Below are positions 44,739 to 53,185 of a DNA stretch of 64,000 nt, piece after piece; the stretch's first letter is position 1, and the number at the start of each line of letters is the position of its first letter. Under the pieces are notes generated by a model that was not told where the DNA came from, ran no database searches, and was given only the letters and a program-made list of their open reading frames with translations. The position numbers and the translations under genes were made by a program. The stretch spans positions 1 to 64,000 of the forward strand of contig DLGE01000008.1 of the NCBI GenBank assembly GCA_002482535.1. The letters run 5' to 3'. This DNA comes from Peptococcaceae bacterium UBA7702. Its GTDB lineage: Bacteria > Bacillota > Dehalobacteriia > UBA7702.

Positions 44739-45434
44739 TTAATCCTGTCGTGGGTCCAGGTATTTTACCCCTTGTGAGAATTGTCCGTAAGTACCTTTTG
44801 CTTTTTCCAGGGCATCCTTTGAATCTTCGCCTTTTTTGATGAAATCCATCATTTTGCCAAGGCTGATAAATTCATAACCGATGATCTCATCCTGTTCATT
44901 CAAGGCGATGCGGTTGATGTAACCTTCGGTCAGCTCAAGGTAGCGAACGCCCTTCGCCTTGGTGCCATAGGTTGTCCCGATTTGGCTGCGCATGCCCTTT
45001 CCCAAATCATCAAGGCCGGCGCCGATGGGCAACCCTCCTTCGGAGAAAGCCGTTTGGCTGCGTCCGTAAGCGATTTGTAAAAACAGTTCGCGCATCGCAA
45101 CATTGATGGCATCGCAGACAAGATCGGTATTGAGCGCCTCCAAAACCGTTTTCCCCGGTAAAATTTCGGCGGCCATGGCGGCGGAATGGGTCATCCCCGA
45201 GCAGCCCAAGGTTTCGATTAACGCTTCTTCAATGATGCCGTCTTTGATGTTGAGCGTCAGTTTGCAGGCGCCTTGCTGCGGCGCGCACCAGCCGATGCCG
45301 TGGGTCAAACCGGAAATATCCTTGATCTCTTTTACCTGTACCCATGTTCCCTCTTCTGGAATGGGAGCCGGACCGTGGTCTGCACCCTTGGCCACGGAAC
45401 ACATATGCTCTACTTTTGTTGAATAAATCATCAT
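44739..45434 (-). CDS. NifU-like iron-sulfur scaffold protein
   Basis: The 231-residue protein resembles the clostridial iron-sulfur assembly scaffold found beside GGGtGRT genes. Candidate cluster ligands are Cys in HMCSVAKG, GWCAPQQGACKL and TLGCSGMTHSAAM. AAGGAG precedes ATG 45434. It is the first gene of the two-gene unit and follows the fluoride riboswitch and its terminator by about 20 bases. Confidence 0.8.
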   Translation of the reverse strand: MMIYSTKVEHMCSVAKGADHGPAPIPEEGTWVQVKEIKDISGLTHGIGWCAPQQGACKLTLNIKDGIIEEALIETLGCSGMTHSAAMAAEILPGKTVLEALNTDLVCDAINVAMRELFLQIAYGRSQTAFSEGGLPIGAGLDDLGKGMRSQIGTTYGTKAKGVRYLELTEGYINRIALNEQDEIIGYEFISLGKMMDFIKKGEDSKDALEKAKGTYGQFSQGVKYLDPRQD

Positions 45435-45452
45435 TTTGCTCCTTACAAAAAA

Positions 45453-45537
45453 TAAAAAAAGCCGATACCCCTACTGTTACGTAGAAGTCATCAGCAAAAA
45501 GCGTTTCGGCGGCTGCCTTGGGAAACTTCATTCCCAA
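45453..45537 (-). promoter_or_regulatory. Fluoride riboswitch (crcB motif) with terminator
   Basis: Read on the minus strand, GGGAATGAAGTTTCCC (stem and pseudoknot half) is followed by AAGGCAGC, a variable loop and GCTGATGACTTCTACG. GAAGT can pair with ACTTC, and CAGC with GCTG, as in the fluoride aptamer. Downstream, TCGGC can pair with GCCGA inside the aptamer and is followed by T7 (45454-45460), giving a terminator that competes with ligand binding. Expression of the two downstream genes would rise with fluoride. Confidence 0.82.
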
Positions 45538-45649
45538 AATTTATGCTCTTTTATAGCGTTATGATAACAAAGTTCTGTGTATTTTTCAAGTTTAATATTT
45601 TTTAGATATTTTTCACCGGTAAAGCCGGGAAATCAGACTTTCTTGACAC

Positions 45650-45882
45650 TGAGGCCTGCGTAAAGATACGCAGGCCTCAGCCAGGCTGCCGACAAAGGCT
45701 GATACACGGCAAACGCTCTGCCCCGTGACTGCTTGAGTACATTTCGGTACGCGGCGCAGCCGCAGGTCAGCACGTTTACCGCGTCTAAACCTTTCTCGAT
45801 AGCCTATCATCCTATAGTCCAAAATTCGCTTGCGCGTATTTTGTCTACAGTCTGAGGCCTGCGTATTTTTACGCAGGCCTCA
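45650..45882 (+). repeat. Dispersed hairpin-bounded repeat, copy 2
   Basis: The core from TCAGCCAGGCTGCCGACAAAG (read in parts) to TTTTGTCTACAGTCTGA matches copy 1 along its length. Flanking hairpins share the stem TGAGGCCTGCGTA/TACGCAGGCCTCA but have different loops (45650-45679 and 45853-45882). It fills most of the gap between the riboswitch and the LysM gene. Confidence 0.8.
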
Positions 45883-45914
45883 TCTTGTTGTGGAAATGGT
45901 GCGGTTGCGGGGGC

Positions 45915-46772
45915 TCAAGGGATGCGAATTAAGCGCCCCGATTTCACATGGCTGTCTTCCAAGGCGTTGTATTCTTTGAGTCTTGCCACCGTGGCGGAGA
46001 ATTTTTCAGCGATCTTTTCCAGTTGGTCGCCGTCTTGAATACGATAGTAGCGGAGGCAATAGGCGGAATAGGGGCAGCATTTCACCGGCTCTTCCTGGAT
46101 TTCTTCCTGCTTTGCCGGTTCCGCGCTTTTGATTTCTTCACGTTTTGGCGGCGCTTCGTCTTTTTCCGCCGTATTTGTATCTTCGGCGGCTGCCGTTTCC
46201 TGCTGGAAGGTTTTTATTTTTTCTCGCCAGGTATCGTCGATATCTTTTAATTTTTCTTCAAACTCCGTTTCCTCTGTTTTGATACGCTGCTTTTTAGGGG
46301 CTGCAGCGGCGGTTTCCATCGGTGCGGCGGTACTTTTGCCATCTTGTTTTGCCTTCTGTTGACAGGGGCAGGCCGCGCTTTCTTTCGCCGTGGCTTTAAT
46401 GTATTCCTCTTCGCTTTCCGGCTGGCCGTACCAGCGAATATCAAAGGCCAAGCGGAAAGTACTGTCGGAGAGGGCTTCTCCTTTGATTGATACCACCTGG
46501 GGTTCGATCAGGGGCGGCGAGGCAGTGCGCAGGGTATCACCGTCAATGGTTTCGGCAAAATATTCCGCGCCTTCCCAGAGGCATTCGCCGCCGTCGACGC
46601 CTTCTTCTTCGAAAAAACCGCGCCAAAGGAGATCCCCTTCGATGCGGACACCGGTTTCTGCCTGTTCCACGTCTTTAATGATGATGCTGCCTGTCAATTT
46701 TGTCAATGTCTCCATCGACGGCAGCGTCGATGGGATCTCGACATTGCGTATGAGTGTTGAGCGATAATCCAT
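45915..46772 (-). CDS. LysM spore-coat assembly-type protein (SpoVID/SafA-like)
   Basis: The 285-residue protein has an N-terminal beta-rich domain (about 1-125) like that of SpoVID. A long charged Glu/Lys/Ala linker (about 130-235) follows, and then a C-terminal LysM (YYRIQDGDQLEKIAEKF, ending in SGRLIRIP). It has no signal peptide, so it would act in the mother cell on the forespore surface. Cys-rich CPCQQ and CCPYSAYC patches could cross-link. AAAGGAGG precedes ATG 46772. It follows two coat-type genes on the same strand. Confidence 0.78.
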   Translation of the reverse strand: MDYRSTLIRNVEIPSTLPSMETLTKLTGSIIIKDVEQAETGVRIEGDLLWRGFFEEEGVDGGECLWEGAEYFAETIDGDTLRTASPPLIEPQVVSIKGEALSDSTFRLAFDIRWYGQPESEEEYIKATAKESAACPCQQKAKQDGKSTAAPMETAAAAPKKQRIKTEETEFEEKLKDIDDTWREKIKTFQQETAAAEDTNTAEKDEAPPKREEIKSAEPAKQEEIQEEPVKCCPYSAYCLRYYRIQDGDQLEKIAEKFSATVARLKEYNALEDSHVKSGRLIRIP

Positions 46773-46840
46773 GATGTTCCTCCTTTGAGCGGATAGGCCC
46801 GTTGTTTTATATATATGCAAGAGAGGAGAAGAACAGAACG

Positions 46841-47941
46841 TTACCGACAAATGTTTTCATAGAGAGCCAGGGTTTGCTGTGCCGTTTTCGTATAGGAAAA
46901 GGCGCGGCTGCGTTCGTAAGCCCGGCGCGCCATGGTCTCCCGGAGATGATCGTCGGCGGCGAGGCTGTATAAGTGCAGGGCCAACCCGGCGGTATTACCG
47001 GGATCGGCGTAGAGGGCGCCGTCGGCCATCACTTCTTTTAAGGAAGACCGGTTGGAGGTAACCACTGCCGTTTGGCAGGCGGCGGCCTCCAAGGGGGGTA
47101 AACCGAAGCCTTCATAAAAGGAAGGGTAGATCAGCGCTCGGCATTGGTTATAAAAGAAAGGTAGGTCGTGATCGGGGACGTAACCGGGGAAACGGACAAA
47201 CGCCGTAATCGACAGGGTTTCAGCAAGTTCCTCCAATTTTTTACGGCGGCTGCCTTCTTTGCCGATGATCACCAGAGGGCAGACATAGGGAAAATCCCGA
47301 CAGATGGAAGCATAGGCCTTGATCAGACCGGCAACGTTTTTTCGCTCATTGAAGCCGCCAACGTAGAGAAAGAAGGGGGCGCGCAGGTGGTAACGGGATA
47401 AAAGATAATCCGCGGTGAGTTTTTGCGGCAACGGTTGGCAATTGTTTTTCGGCGCTTCGGCGATGACGTGGATGTTCTCTTCTTTCACATCGGTAAAACG
47501 GAGGATATCGCTTTTACTGTTTTCCGAAACAGTGATCACCGCATCGGCGGTTTCCACGCTTTGCCGGGTATTTGCCAAAAACAGCTCCTTATAAGGGGAG
47601 CCGCAGTATTCCGGCAGGATGTAGGGAATCATATCGTGGATTGTGACGATTTTTTTATTTCCCGTCTCTTTCATGCCAATGCCGTTATGGAGGTTGTGGT
47701 ATAAATCGAAATCACCGATGATTTCCGTCTTATTTTTCGCTGCCCGCTGCCAAAAGGAACAGACCGTTCTCTGTGTCGATTTGTCGATCTCAGCGGCAGG
47801 AAAAACACGTTTCCCCGTGAACAGAAAAAGCGCGTGGTTGTTTTCGATTTCTGTCAGCCCCCGCACAAGCTCCGTGGCATAGGCTCCGATACCGGTGCTG
47901 TGATAGAAAAAAGACGCCGACGCGTCGATGAGTATGTTCAT
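46841..47941 (-). CDS. Family 4-type glycosyltransferase
   Basis: The 366-residue GT-B protein shows GIGAYATELVRGL near the start and the C-terminal donor-site pattern SFYEGFGLPPLEAAACQT (E-x7-E, about 275-290). It transfers a sugar from a nucleotide donor; acceptor unknown. The ATGA overlap (4 bases) with the CotS-type kinase upstream and the LysM coat gene downstream point to spore-coat glycans. Confidence 0.88.
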   Translation of the reverse strand: MNILIDASASFFYHSTGIGAYATELVRGLTEIENNHALFLFTGKRVFPAAEIDKSTQRTVCSFWQRAAKNKTEIIGDFDLYHNLHNGIGMKETGNKKIVTIHDMIPYILPEYCGSPYKELFLANTRQSVETADAVITVSENSKSDILRFTDVKEENIHVIAEAPKNNCQPLPQKLTADYLLSRYHLRAPFFLYVGGFNERKNVAGLIKAYASICRDFPYVCPLVIIGKEGSRRKKLEELAETLSITAFVRFPGYVPDHDLPFFYNQCRALIYPSFYEGFGLPPLEAAACQTAVVTSNRSSLKEVMADGALYADPGNTAGLALHLYSLAADDHLRETMARRAYERSRAFSYTKTAQQTLALYENICR

Positions 47942-48951
47942 GATTCCTCCGCAAAGTATTGATTTAAGGCAAGTAAGGCTTTTTCCCGCTGCTCCGCCTC
48001 TCGGGTGAGGCGCGGTAATTTTTTGGCGATTCTTGTCGAGTCGTCTTTTTCCGTATAGCGGGCAAAGGCTGCGTGGCGAAAATCGTAAGGGTATTTGATC
48101 AGCAGTTCAATGAAGCGAGTCTCCTCCCGGTCCAAGGGAAAAGCGCTATGATAAACAGCGAAGGCCTTTTGGGCGAGACGGGTGTCCCAGTGATTTGTTT
48201 TTAAGATTTTTAACAGCAGAGCGGCGACGTCATGGGCTCTGAGGTCGGCGATGGCATAGTCAAAATCGAAGACAAAGACGTCCTTTTGTTCCTTCTGTTC
48301 ATTGATGAAAAAATTATGATGGGCCGGGTCGTGATGACAAAAACCGCCACTCTTCTCTTTTTTCTCGGAAAGGGCGGGATAAAAAGGAGCCAATTCCGTG
48401 ATGGCCTCTTCCGCTTGGCGAATATAAAATGCGCAATAGGAGAGAAAGGCTTTGTCGAAATCGTCCTTCTCCGCTTTTTCCGCTACTGTGGTGGCAAAGC
48501 CTTGTAAATCGTTCTTTCCGCAGTCGAGGGTGGCGAGGATTTTGCCCCACTTGATCCGCTCCGCAAAACGGTGCTTGGGGAAAAAACCCACTGCGGCCCG
48601 GTGTAGGTCACTGAGGCAGGCGGCTACGGCGGCTACGTCGTCCTCTACTTGAAAGGAAGGAATGCGGCCGTAAAGCTCTTTGGTCAGCAGGGTGAAGTTT
48701 TTTCCGTAAGCGCCGCAAGGCGTGTTTTCTTTGGTGGGGATGATTTCGTTATAGCGGTGAAAACCCCTTTGGTCGAGATAGGCCATGGCGTCGGTGATAA
48801 AACCCGTTTCTTCCTTGGGGTAGGGCAGCAATTTTAAAATAAAAAATCCCTCGTCAGCAATGATCCGCCAGACTTTTTGCGGTTTCAGTGACACAATGCC
48901 GTTGATGTGAATAGAATATAGCAAGGATATTGCCGTTACGAACTCTTCCAT
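47938..48951 (-). CDS. CotS-family spore coat protein (kinase fold)
   Basis: The 337-residue protein has the aminoglycoside-phosphotransferase-like fold of CotS/YutH. The catalytic region is visible as CHHDPAHHNFFI with the downstream VFDFDYAI. CotS proteins are coat components; whether they phosphorylate anything is unclear. ATG 48951 follows GAGGTG by 7 bases. The glycosyltransferase pairing is the same as in Bacillus cotSA-cotS. Confidence 0.85.
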   Translation of the reverse strand: MEEFVTAISLLYSIHINGIVSLKPQKVWRIIADEGFFILKLLPYPKEETGFITDAMAYLDQRGFHRYNEIIPTKENTPCGAYGKNFTLLTKELYGRIPSFQVEDDVAAVAACLSDLHRAAVGFFPKHRFAERIKWGKILATLDCGKNDLQGFATTVAEKAEKDDFDKAFLSYCAFYIRQAEEAITELAPFYPALSEKKEKSGGFCHHDPAHHNFFINEQKEQKDVFVFDFDYAIADLRAHDVAALLLKILKTNHWDTRLAQKAFAVYHSAFPLDREETRFIELLIKYPYDFRHAAFARYTEKDDSTRIAKKLPRLTREAEQREKALLALNQYFAEES

Positions 48952-49012
48952 GTCAGAGCACCTCACGGTATTTTTTATGCGTGGCGCGGCGGCAGTATGT
49001 CATAAGTCCTTA

Positions 49013-49041
49013 GTCATAAATGTTCCATTTTTACATAAATA
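49013..49041 (+). promoter_or_regulatory. Possible sigma-E-like promoter
   Basis: GTCATAAAT (49013-49021), a 12-base spacer and CATAAATA (49034-49041) resemble a mother-cell sigma-E site before the 72-residue protein, next to coat genes. Confidence 0.3.
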
Positions 49042-49063
49042 AAGAAATAAAGGAGGAAAAAAG

Positions 49064-49282
49064 ATGCAGGATTTTGACAACAACTCCCCTTATACCGAGG
49101 AAGAAGCCGCGCGTATGCTCCGTGACGTCACCGAGGCGTATTATTTTGCCGTATCTGCCGCGGAAAAGTTTAACGCGCTGACCGCAGCTCATAAACATCA
49201 GCTGGAAAAGGCCATCGACCGTGCCGCCGACCTCGGTAAAGTCGTGGATACTCTGGGAAAAATTGTGAAAGATGAGCTATAA
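49064..49282 (+). CDS. Small helical protein, unknown function
   Basis: The 72-residue soluble protein is predicted to be mostly helical, with an acidic start (DFDNNSPYTEEEAARML) and amphipathic helices. No family is recognised. AAGGAGG lies 8 bases before ATG 49064 and a terminator follows, so it is a real single-gene unit. The neighbourhood suggests sporulation, which is inference. Confidence 0.7.
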   Translation: MQDFDNNSPYTEEEAARMLRDVTEAYYFAVSAAEKFNALTAAHKHQLEKAIDRAADLGKVVDTLGKIVKDEL

Positions 49283-49300
49283 AGCTACGGTGTTGCGCGG

Positions 49301-49335
49301 AGAAAATCACAGACACGTTCTGTGATTTTCTTTTA
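49301..49335 (+). terminator. Terminator after small protein gene
   Basis: GAAAATCACAGA pairs with TCTGTGATTTTC around CACGT and is followed by a T-rich stretch. Confidence 0.85.
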
Positions 49336-49439
49336 CCTTTTCATAAAACAGGCCCTGCTTTTGTTTGGAAAAGTGACCTTAGCCGGTGACTTTTCTTTTT
49401 TTTGTGCTATAATGAGGAATATCAAACGAGGTGGAGTCA

Positions 49440-50093
49440 ATGTTGGACGAAAAAAAGAAAAAGGCGATCCTTCACCGTGTGGATCATACCTTATTGAATC
49501 CCAATGCGGTTACCGAAGCGTTAAACAAAGTCTGCGCGGAAGCGGTGCTTTATCAAACGGCAACGGTCTGTGTCATGCCGGCGGCCGTGGCTTACGTAAA
49601 AGAAAATTTTCCTCAGCTGACCGTTTGTACGGTGGTGGGTTTTCCTTTGGGTTATCAAACCACGGCGGTGAAACGGTTTGAAACAGCGGACGCCCTTCAA
49701 AACGGCGCTGCCGAAATCGATTTGGTCATCAATCGCATGGACGTTAAAAACGGCGACTTTGCTGCCGTAACAAAGGAGATCGCCGCCGTGAAAGAGGTTT
49801 GCGGCCCCCGTGTTTTAAAAGTCATCGTGGAGGTCTGCGACTTGACCCAAGAGGAAAAGATTCGCCTTTGTCAATGTGTCACCGAGGCAAAGGCCGATTA
49901 TATCAAAACTTCCACCGGCTTTGGCAAGGGCGGCGCTACTTTAGAGGATGTGGCGCTGTTTCGGAAATATATTGGGAAAAACGTGAAGATCAAAGCCGCA
50001 GGCGGCCTTCGCACCGCCGCGGAACTGGAAGCCTTTTACGATGCCGGCGTTGACCGCATCGGGGCAAGCTGCGGCGTGGAGGTGCTGAAATGA
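49440..50093 (+). CDS. deoC: Deoxyribose-phosphate aldolase
   Basis: The 217-residue class I aldolase cleaves deoxyribose 5-phosphate. The Schiff-base lysine lies in YIKTSTGFGKGGAT (about 160), with EVCDL and KAAGGLRT nearby. ATG 49440 follows GAGGTGGAG; an upstream start inside that site is less likely. ATGA overlap with cdd makes a nucleoside-salvage operon. Confidence 0.94.
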   Translation: MLDEKKKKAILHRVDHTLLNPNAVTEALNKVCAEAVLYQTATVCVMPAAVAYVKENFPQLTVCTVVGFPLGYQTTAVKRFETADALQNGAAEIDLVINRMDVKNGDFAAVTKEIAAVKEVCGPRVLKVIVEVCDLTQEEKIRLCQCVTEAKADYIKTSTGFGKGGATLEDVALFRKYIGKNVKIKAAGGLRTAAELEAFYDAGVDRIGASCGVEVLK

Positions 50094-50482
50094 AAGAGAA
50101 AGAACTGATCAAAGCTGCTTTGGCGGCCCGGGAAAACGCCTATTGCCACTATTCCGGGTTTTACGTCGGCGCGGCGCTTTTGACCAAAGACGGCAAAATC
50201 TACAGTGGCTGCAATGTGGAAAACGGTGTTTTTAGCGCCTCGGTTTGTGCCGAGCGCACCGCCTTTTACGTTGCCGTCGCCCAGGGGGAACGGGCCTTTC
50301 AGGCCATCGCCATCGCTGCCGACGAGACGGATTACTGCTATCCCTGTGGCATCTGCCGTCAGGTAATGGCGGAATTCTGCGGTGAAGATTTCTTGATCTA
50401 CGCCGTGAAAAACGAGGCGGATTATAAAATATTTACCTTGGCTCAGTTGCTTCCCCAAGCCTTTCATTTCGGCAAAGCATAA
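50090..50482 (+). CDS. cdd: Cytidine deaminase
   Basis: The 130-residue enzyme converts cytidine and deoxycytidine to uridines. Zinc ligands and the catalytic Glu are in CAERTA (about 53) and PCGICRQ (about 86). It is translationally coupled to deoC. Confidence 0.95.
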   Translation: MKEKELIKAALAARENAYCHYSGFYVGAALLTKDGKIYSGCNVENGVFSASVCAERTAFYVAVAQGERAFQAIAIAADETDYCYPCGICRQVMAEFCGEDFLIYAVKNEADYKIFTLAQLLPQAFHFGKA

Positions 50483-50507
50483 TACGGGCCATGGGGTCTG
50501 ATGAGAA

Positions 50508-50658
50508 AGAGACGTCTTGTAGACAAGACGTCTCTCAGGCCGTCGACAAAGTCTGATACACGGCGAAGCCTTTCTCGGCAGCCTATCATCCTGTAGCCCA
50601 AAATCCGTTTACACGTATTTTGTCTACAGTCTGAGACGTCTTGGGTACAAGACGTCTC
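50508..50658 (+). repeat. Dispersed hairpin-bounded repeat, copy 3 (internally deleted)
   Basis: It has the same ends as copies 1 and 2, but about 85 bp of the core is missing after CACGGCGAAGCC. The flanking hairpins share GAGACGTCTTG/CAAGACGTCTC (50508-50535 and 50633-50658). The same hairpin stem also occurs alone at 52903. Confidence 0.8.
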
Positions 50659-50706
50659 TTCATTAAAATATAAGTATAAAGTATAATGTTTAACCAGAAA
50701 TCTTCG

Positions 50707-52116
50707 TTAATAACGGCAGATGGTAGGCAAATACGGCTGTAGCAGCTTCTTTTGTGATTCGGTGTGCTGCGGCAGTTCATATGAGTTGATTCGTTGGCGG
50801 ATGATGCGATCAACCGTTTCCCGCAAGGTATTCTCGTCACTGGACTTTGCCTTGGCGACACCTGTTTTATTGAATAGTTCCGTTAAATAGTGATCCTCAC
50901 GATAAGTTGTCATAGAGCCTATGCTCAAAAAACTGCCTTCATCTTGTGCGGCGATGAGCTGTTTGGGTAAAGATTCATGAATGGTACAGTCTGTTTTCCT
51001 TAGCGCTCGATTAACGTAACGCATGGATTCTTCATCGAGAATCGCTTTTTGAAAACTTCCGCAGGAGAAACCGGACATATGTCCGGGATAGCACCAAACC
51101 TCGTCAATTTCGGTTAGCTGGAAGGGGAGCATCATGGTCAGCATGGTTTCCGCACCTGATTGATAATCTGCCATAATCGCATCGCTGTAGCTGCCGCAAA
51201 TAACGCAAGGCAGCTTTAAATATTTTGATATCTCATAGAAAATAACTTGTATGATTATACTTTCCGGTGTGCCGTATACTGGCTGCAACGTCCGAATATC
51301 GCTGATCGTAGAAAATTCCGAAAGGGAAACGGGATGTCCGGGGGAAAGTAATTGGATATAACATAAACCGGCCAGCGCTAAGGCAAAATCATGGACGACC
51401 AAATCGAGAATCCGTTCTGGCCCGGTCATAAAGGAAACACTGCACGGGAAAAGGGAAATGGCCTGTTTTTCGTCGATTGCGGCTTTTAGATTATCAAGGC
51501 TTTCCCGGTCGTAGGCGAGAGGCGGGTTGGGACAAATCCCCTGGGTCATTACGGGTTCGTCCCAAATGTCATAAAATTCACGGACCAGGCGGAACCCTTT
51601 GCGGGCGCTTTTATAGACATTGCCGTCTTTCGCGTTGCTACCGGTGGCGCGTAAGCCGATGCTGGGATATTTATTTGAGTATTTTAAAGTCATTGCAATT
51701 TGTGCGATGAAAGAATCGTCAACATCAATATCCTCTGGGTCGGCAAAGCCGGGATTCGCGGATTCATACAAGGGGGATGTTTCGTTAATCTGATACATTT
51801 TGATTTCGTCTTCCAGTTTACAGCGGCTGATTTTTCCCGTGTGATCATCGATCACAAACGGTGCATTGCAAAAAGGTGTGGCAGCGACAACACGCTTTTC
51901 TGTGATTTCGCCGTAGTCCTGTTTTGGCGTGGCGGAGATCGCCTCTTCCATCATATTACGGGGAATCAGTACATTTTCTCCGCAAATTTTCGCGCCTCGC
52001 TGTTGAAAGAAATCCCGAACCTCGGTGCTTTCAAATCGAATCCCTACATTTTCGATGATATCCAAAACCTGCATATAGGCATTTTCCAAGGTTTGCTCCT
52101 CAACATATTTTTTCAT
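50707..52116 (-). CDS. MttB-superfamily methyltransferase without pyrrolysine
   Basis: The 469-residue protein shares the MttB fold (early NVGIRFES, late SGFSCGSFQKAILDEESM). Aligned at the pyrrolysine site, CGSYSDAIMADYQSGAE has an ordinary sense codon (Tyr in my alignment) in place of pyrrolysine. Non-pyrrolysine relatives demethylate glycine betaine, proline betaine, carnitine and similar quaternary amines through a corrinoid protein. The substrate here is unknown. GGAGG precedes ATG 52116. A TetR regulator lies 65 bases upstream; no corrinoid protein or transporter is adjacent. Confidence 0.85.
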   Translation of the reverse strand: MKKYVEEQTLENAYMQVLDIIENVGIRFESTEVRDFFQQRGAKICGENVLIPRNMMEEAISATPKQDYGEITEKRVVAATPFCNAPFVIDDHTGKISRCKLEDEIKMYQINETSPLYESANPGFADPEDIDVDDSFIAQIAMTLKYSNKYPSIGLRATGSNAKDGNVYKSARKGFRLVREFYDIWDEPVMTQGICPNPPLAYDRESLDNLKAAIDEKQAISLFPCSVSFMTGPERILDLVVHDFALALAGLCYIQLLSPGHPVSLSEFSTISDIRTLQPVYGTPESIIIQVIFYEISKYLKLPCVICGSYSDAIMADYQSGAETMLTMMLPFQLTEIDEVWCYPGHMSGFSCGSFQKAILDEESMRYVNRALRKTDCTIHESLPKQLIAAQDEGSFLSIGSMTTYREDHYLTELFNKTGVAKAKSSDENTLRETVDRIIRQRINSYELPQHTESQKKLLQPYLPTICRY

Positions 52117-52181
52117 AAATCATACCTCCTTCATGATTTCGCCGTCAATTTTGGTAGACTATCGTTGAAATGGTAGAATGC

Positions 52182-52766
52182 TTATTTTTTCAATGAATTC
52201 CAGTAAAATTCCCATAACATGATTACTTTCTTTTGGTATGCATCCTGTTTTGAATAGTGAATTTCATTAAATAAAGCGTCAATGATGCCGTAAAAAGCGG
52301 CAATGACGATCTCCGGATCTTGTTCTTTTAACGCGCCGGATTTTATCCCAAAAACAATCGTCGGTCTTAATGATTCATCGATAAACTTGCTTTGATATGA
52401 AATCAGATCCTGATTGATTTTTTCTTTAAGAAAATTCGGCGGGAACAAGGTACATCTTTTCCAAAAGAGTTCCTCATCATTTTCTTCATAGTTCCGCTTG
52501 GAAAAGTATTGATAGAGATGATAAAGCTGATCTTTTACGGAATTCATTGCCTTGATTTCATCGTGTAGCTTATCAAGGCTTTCTATTTTCCGATCTCTTA
52601 TGTCCTCAAACAGCTCAATGAAAAGTTGCTCCTTACTTTCGAAATAAAAATAGAGAGATGCTGTTTTTATTTGAACTGCCTTTGCGATTTCCGCTAACTT
52701 TCCACCTTCGTACCCATTTTGGGCGAATAGTGATATTGCTGCTGTTTTGATGTTTTCCTTTGTCAT
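52182..52766 (-). CDS. TetR-family regulator
   Basis: The 194-residue protein has an N-terminal TetR helix-turn-helix (about 8-54, AISLFAQNGYEGGKLAEIAK and SLYFYFESKEQL) and a helical ligand domain. It probably controls the MttB-like gene just downstream on the same strand. AGGTAGG precedes ATG 52766. Confidence 0.88.
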   Translation of the reverse strand: MTKENIKTAAISLFAQNGYEGGKLAEIAKAVQIKTASLYFYFESKEQLFIELFEDIRDRKIESLDKLHDEIKAMNSVKDQLYHLYQYFSKRNYEENDEELFWKRCTLFPPNFLKEKINQDLISYQSKFIDESLRPTIVFGIKSGALKEQDPEIVIAAFYGIIDALFNEIHYSKQDAYQKKVIMLWEFYWNSLKK

Positions 52767-52796
52767 TGATTTACCTACCTAATTTTAGTTAGTTGA

Positions 52797-52824
52797 ATTA
52801 TAGCATATTGATCAATTTTGTCAA
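52797..52824 (-). promoter_or_regulatory. Promoter of the TetR gene
   Basis: On the minus strand TTGACA (52824-52819), a 16-base spacer and TATAAT (52802-52797) form a near-consensus promoter about 30 bases before the TetR start. Confidence 0.8.
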
Positions 52825-52902
52825 GGGGCATTCCGTTTATATTAGGCAAAGCCTCTCAAGCAATTGGATTTGGGAAAGCTCCTATCGGGTAAACAGTAAA
52901 CG

Positions 52903-52936
52903 AAAAGAGACGTCTTGCATGCAAGACGTCTCTTTT
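52903..52936. terminator. Solo perfect hairpin, same stem as repeat copy 3
   Basis: AAAAGAGACGTCTTGCA is followed by its exact complement, with A and T runs at the ends. The GAGACGTCTTG stem is identical to both hairpins that bound repeat copy 3. Confidence 0.7.
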
Positions 52937-52964
52937 CTTATGGAGAGTTTAAGGTTATAAAAAA

Positions 52965-53185
52965 GTTCAAGCAAATGAACTAATTCGCGGCGGGGCGGTT
53001 GCCCCGCGTATGAAAGTATTAGGGATAAATGGCATTACGCCATTTGGATGTCAGCGGACAAAAATAATTGTTCGTTGACGATTATGGAGAGTATTTATTT
53101 GGTCAGGTTGGATGAAACTGACCGATATATAAAGAGAGAGAGAGTCTCTTTATAACGAAGATAAGAGTCTGTCACTCTATTTATC
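52965..53185. other. Array of seven consecutive hairpins
   Basis: Seven short inverted repeats follow one another: 52965-52980, 52990-53007 (GCGGGGC), 53027-53045 (AAATGGC), 53050-53079 (GTCAGCGGAC, two G-T pairs), 53101-53123 (GGTCAG), 53128-53154 (TATAAAGAGA) and 53160-53185 (AGAGT core, over the gntR stop). No open frame is convincing here. Confidence 0.65.

Noticed and set aside
52965..53185. A tRNA or tRNA-Pyl gene within the hairpin array
   Set aside because: The hairpins do not form a cloverleaf, and I see no T-loop sequence or CUA anticodon context.
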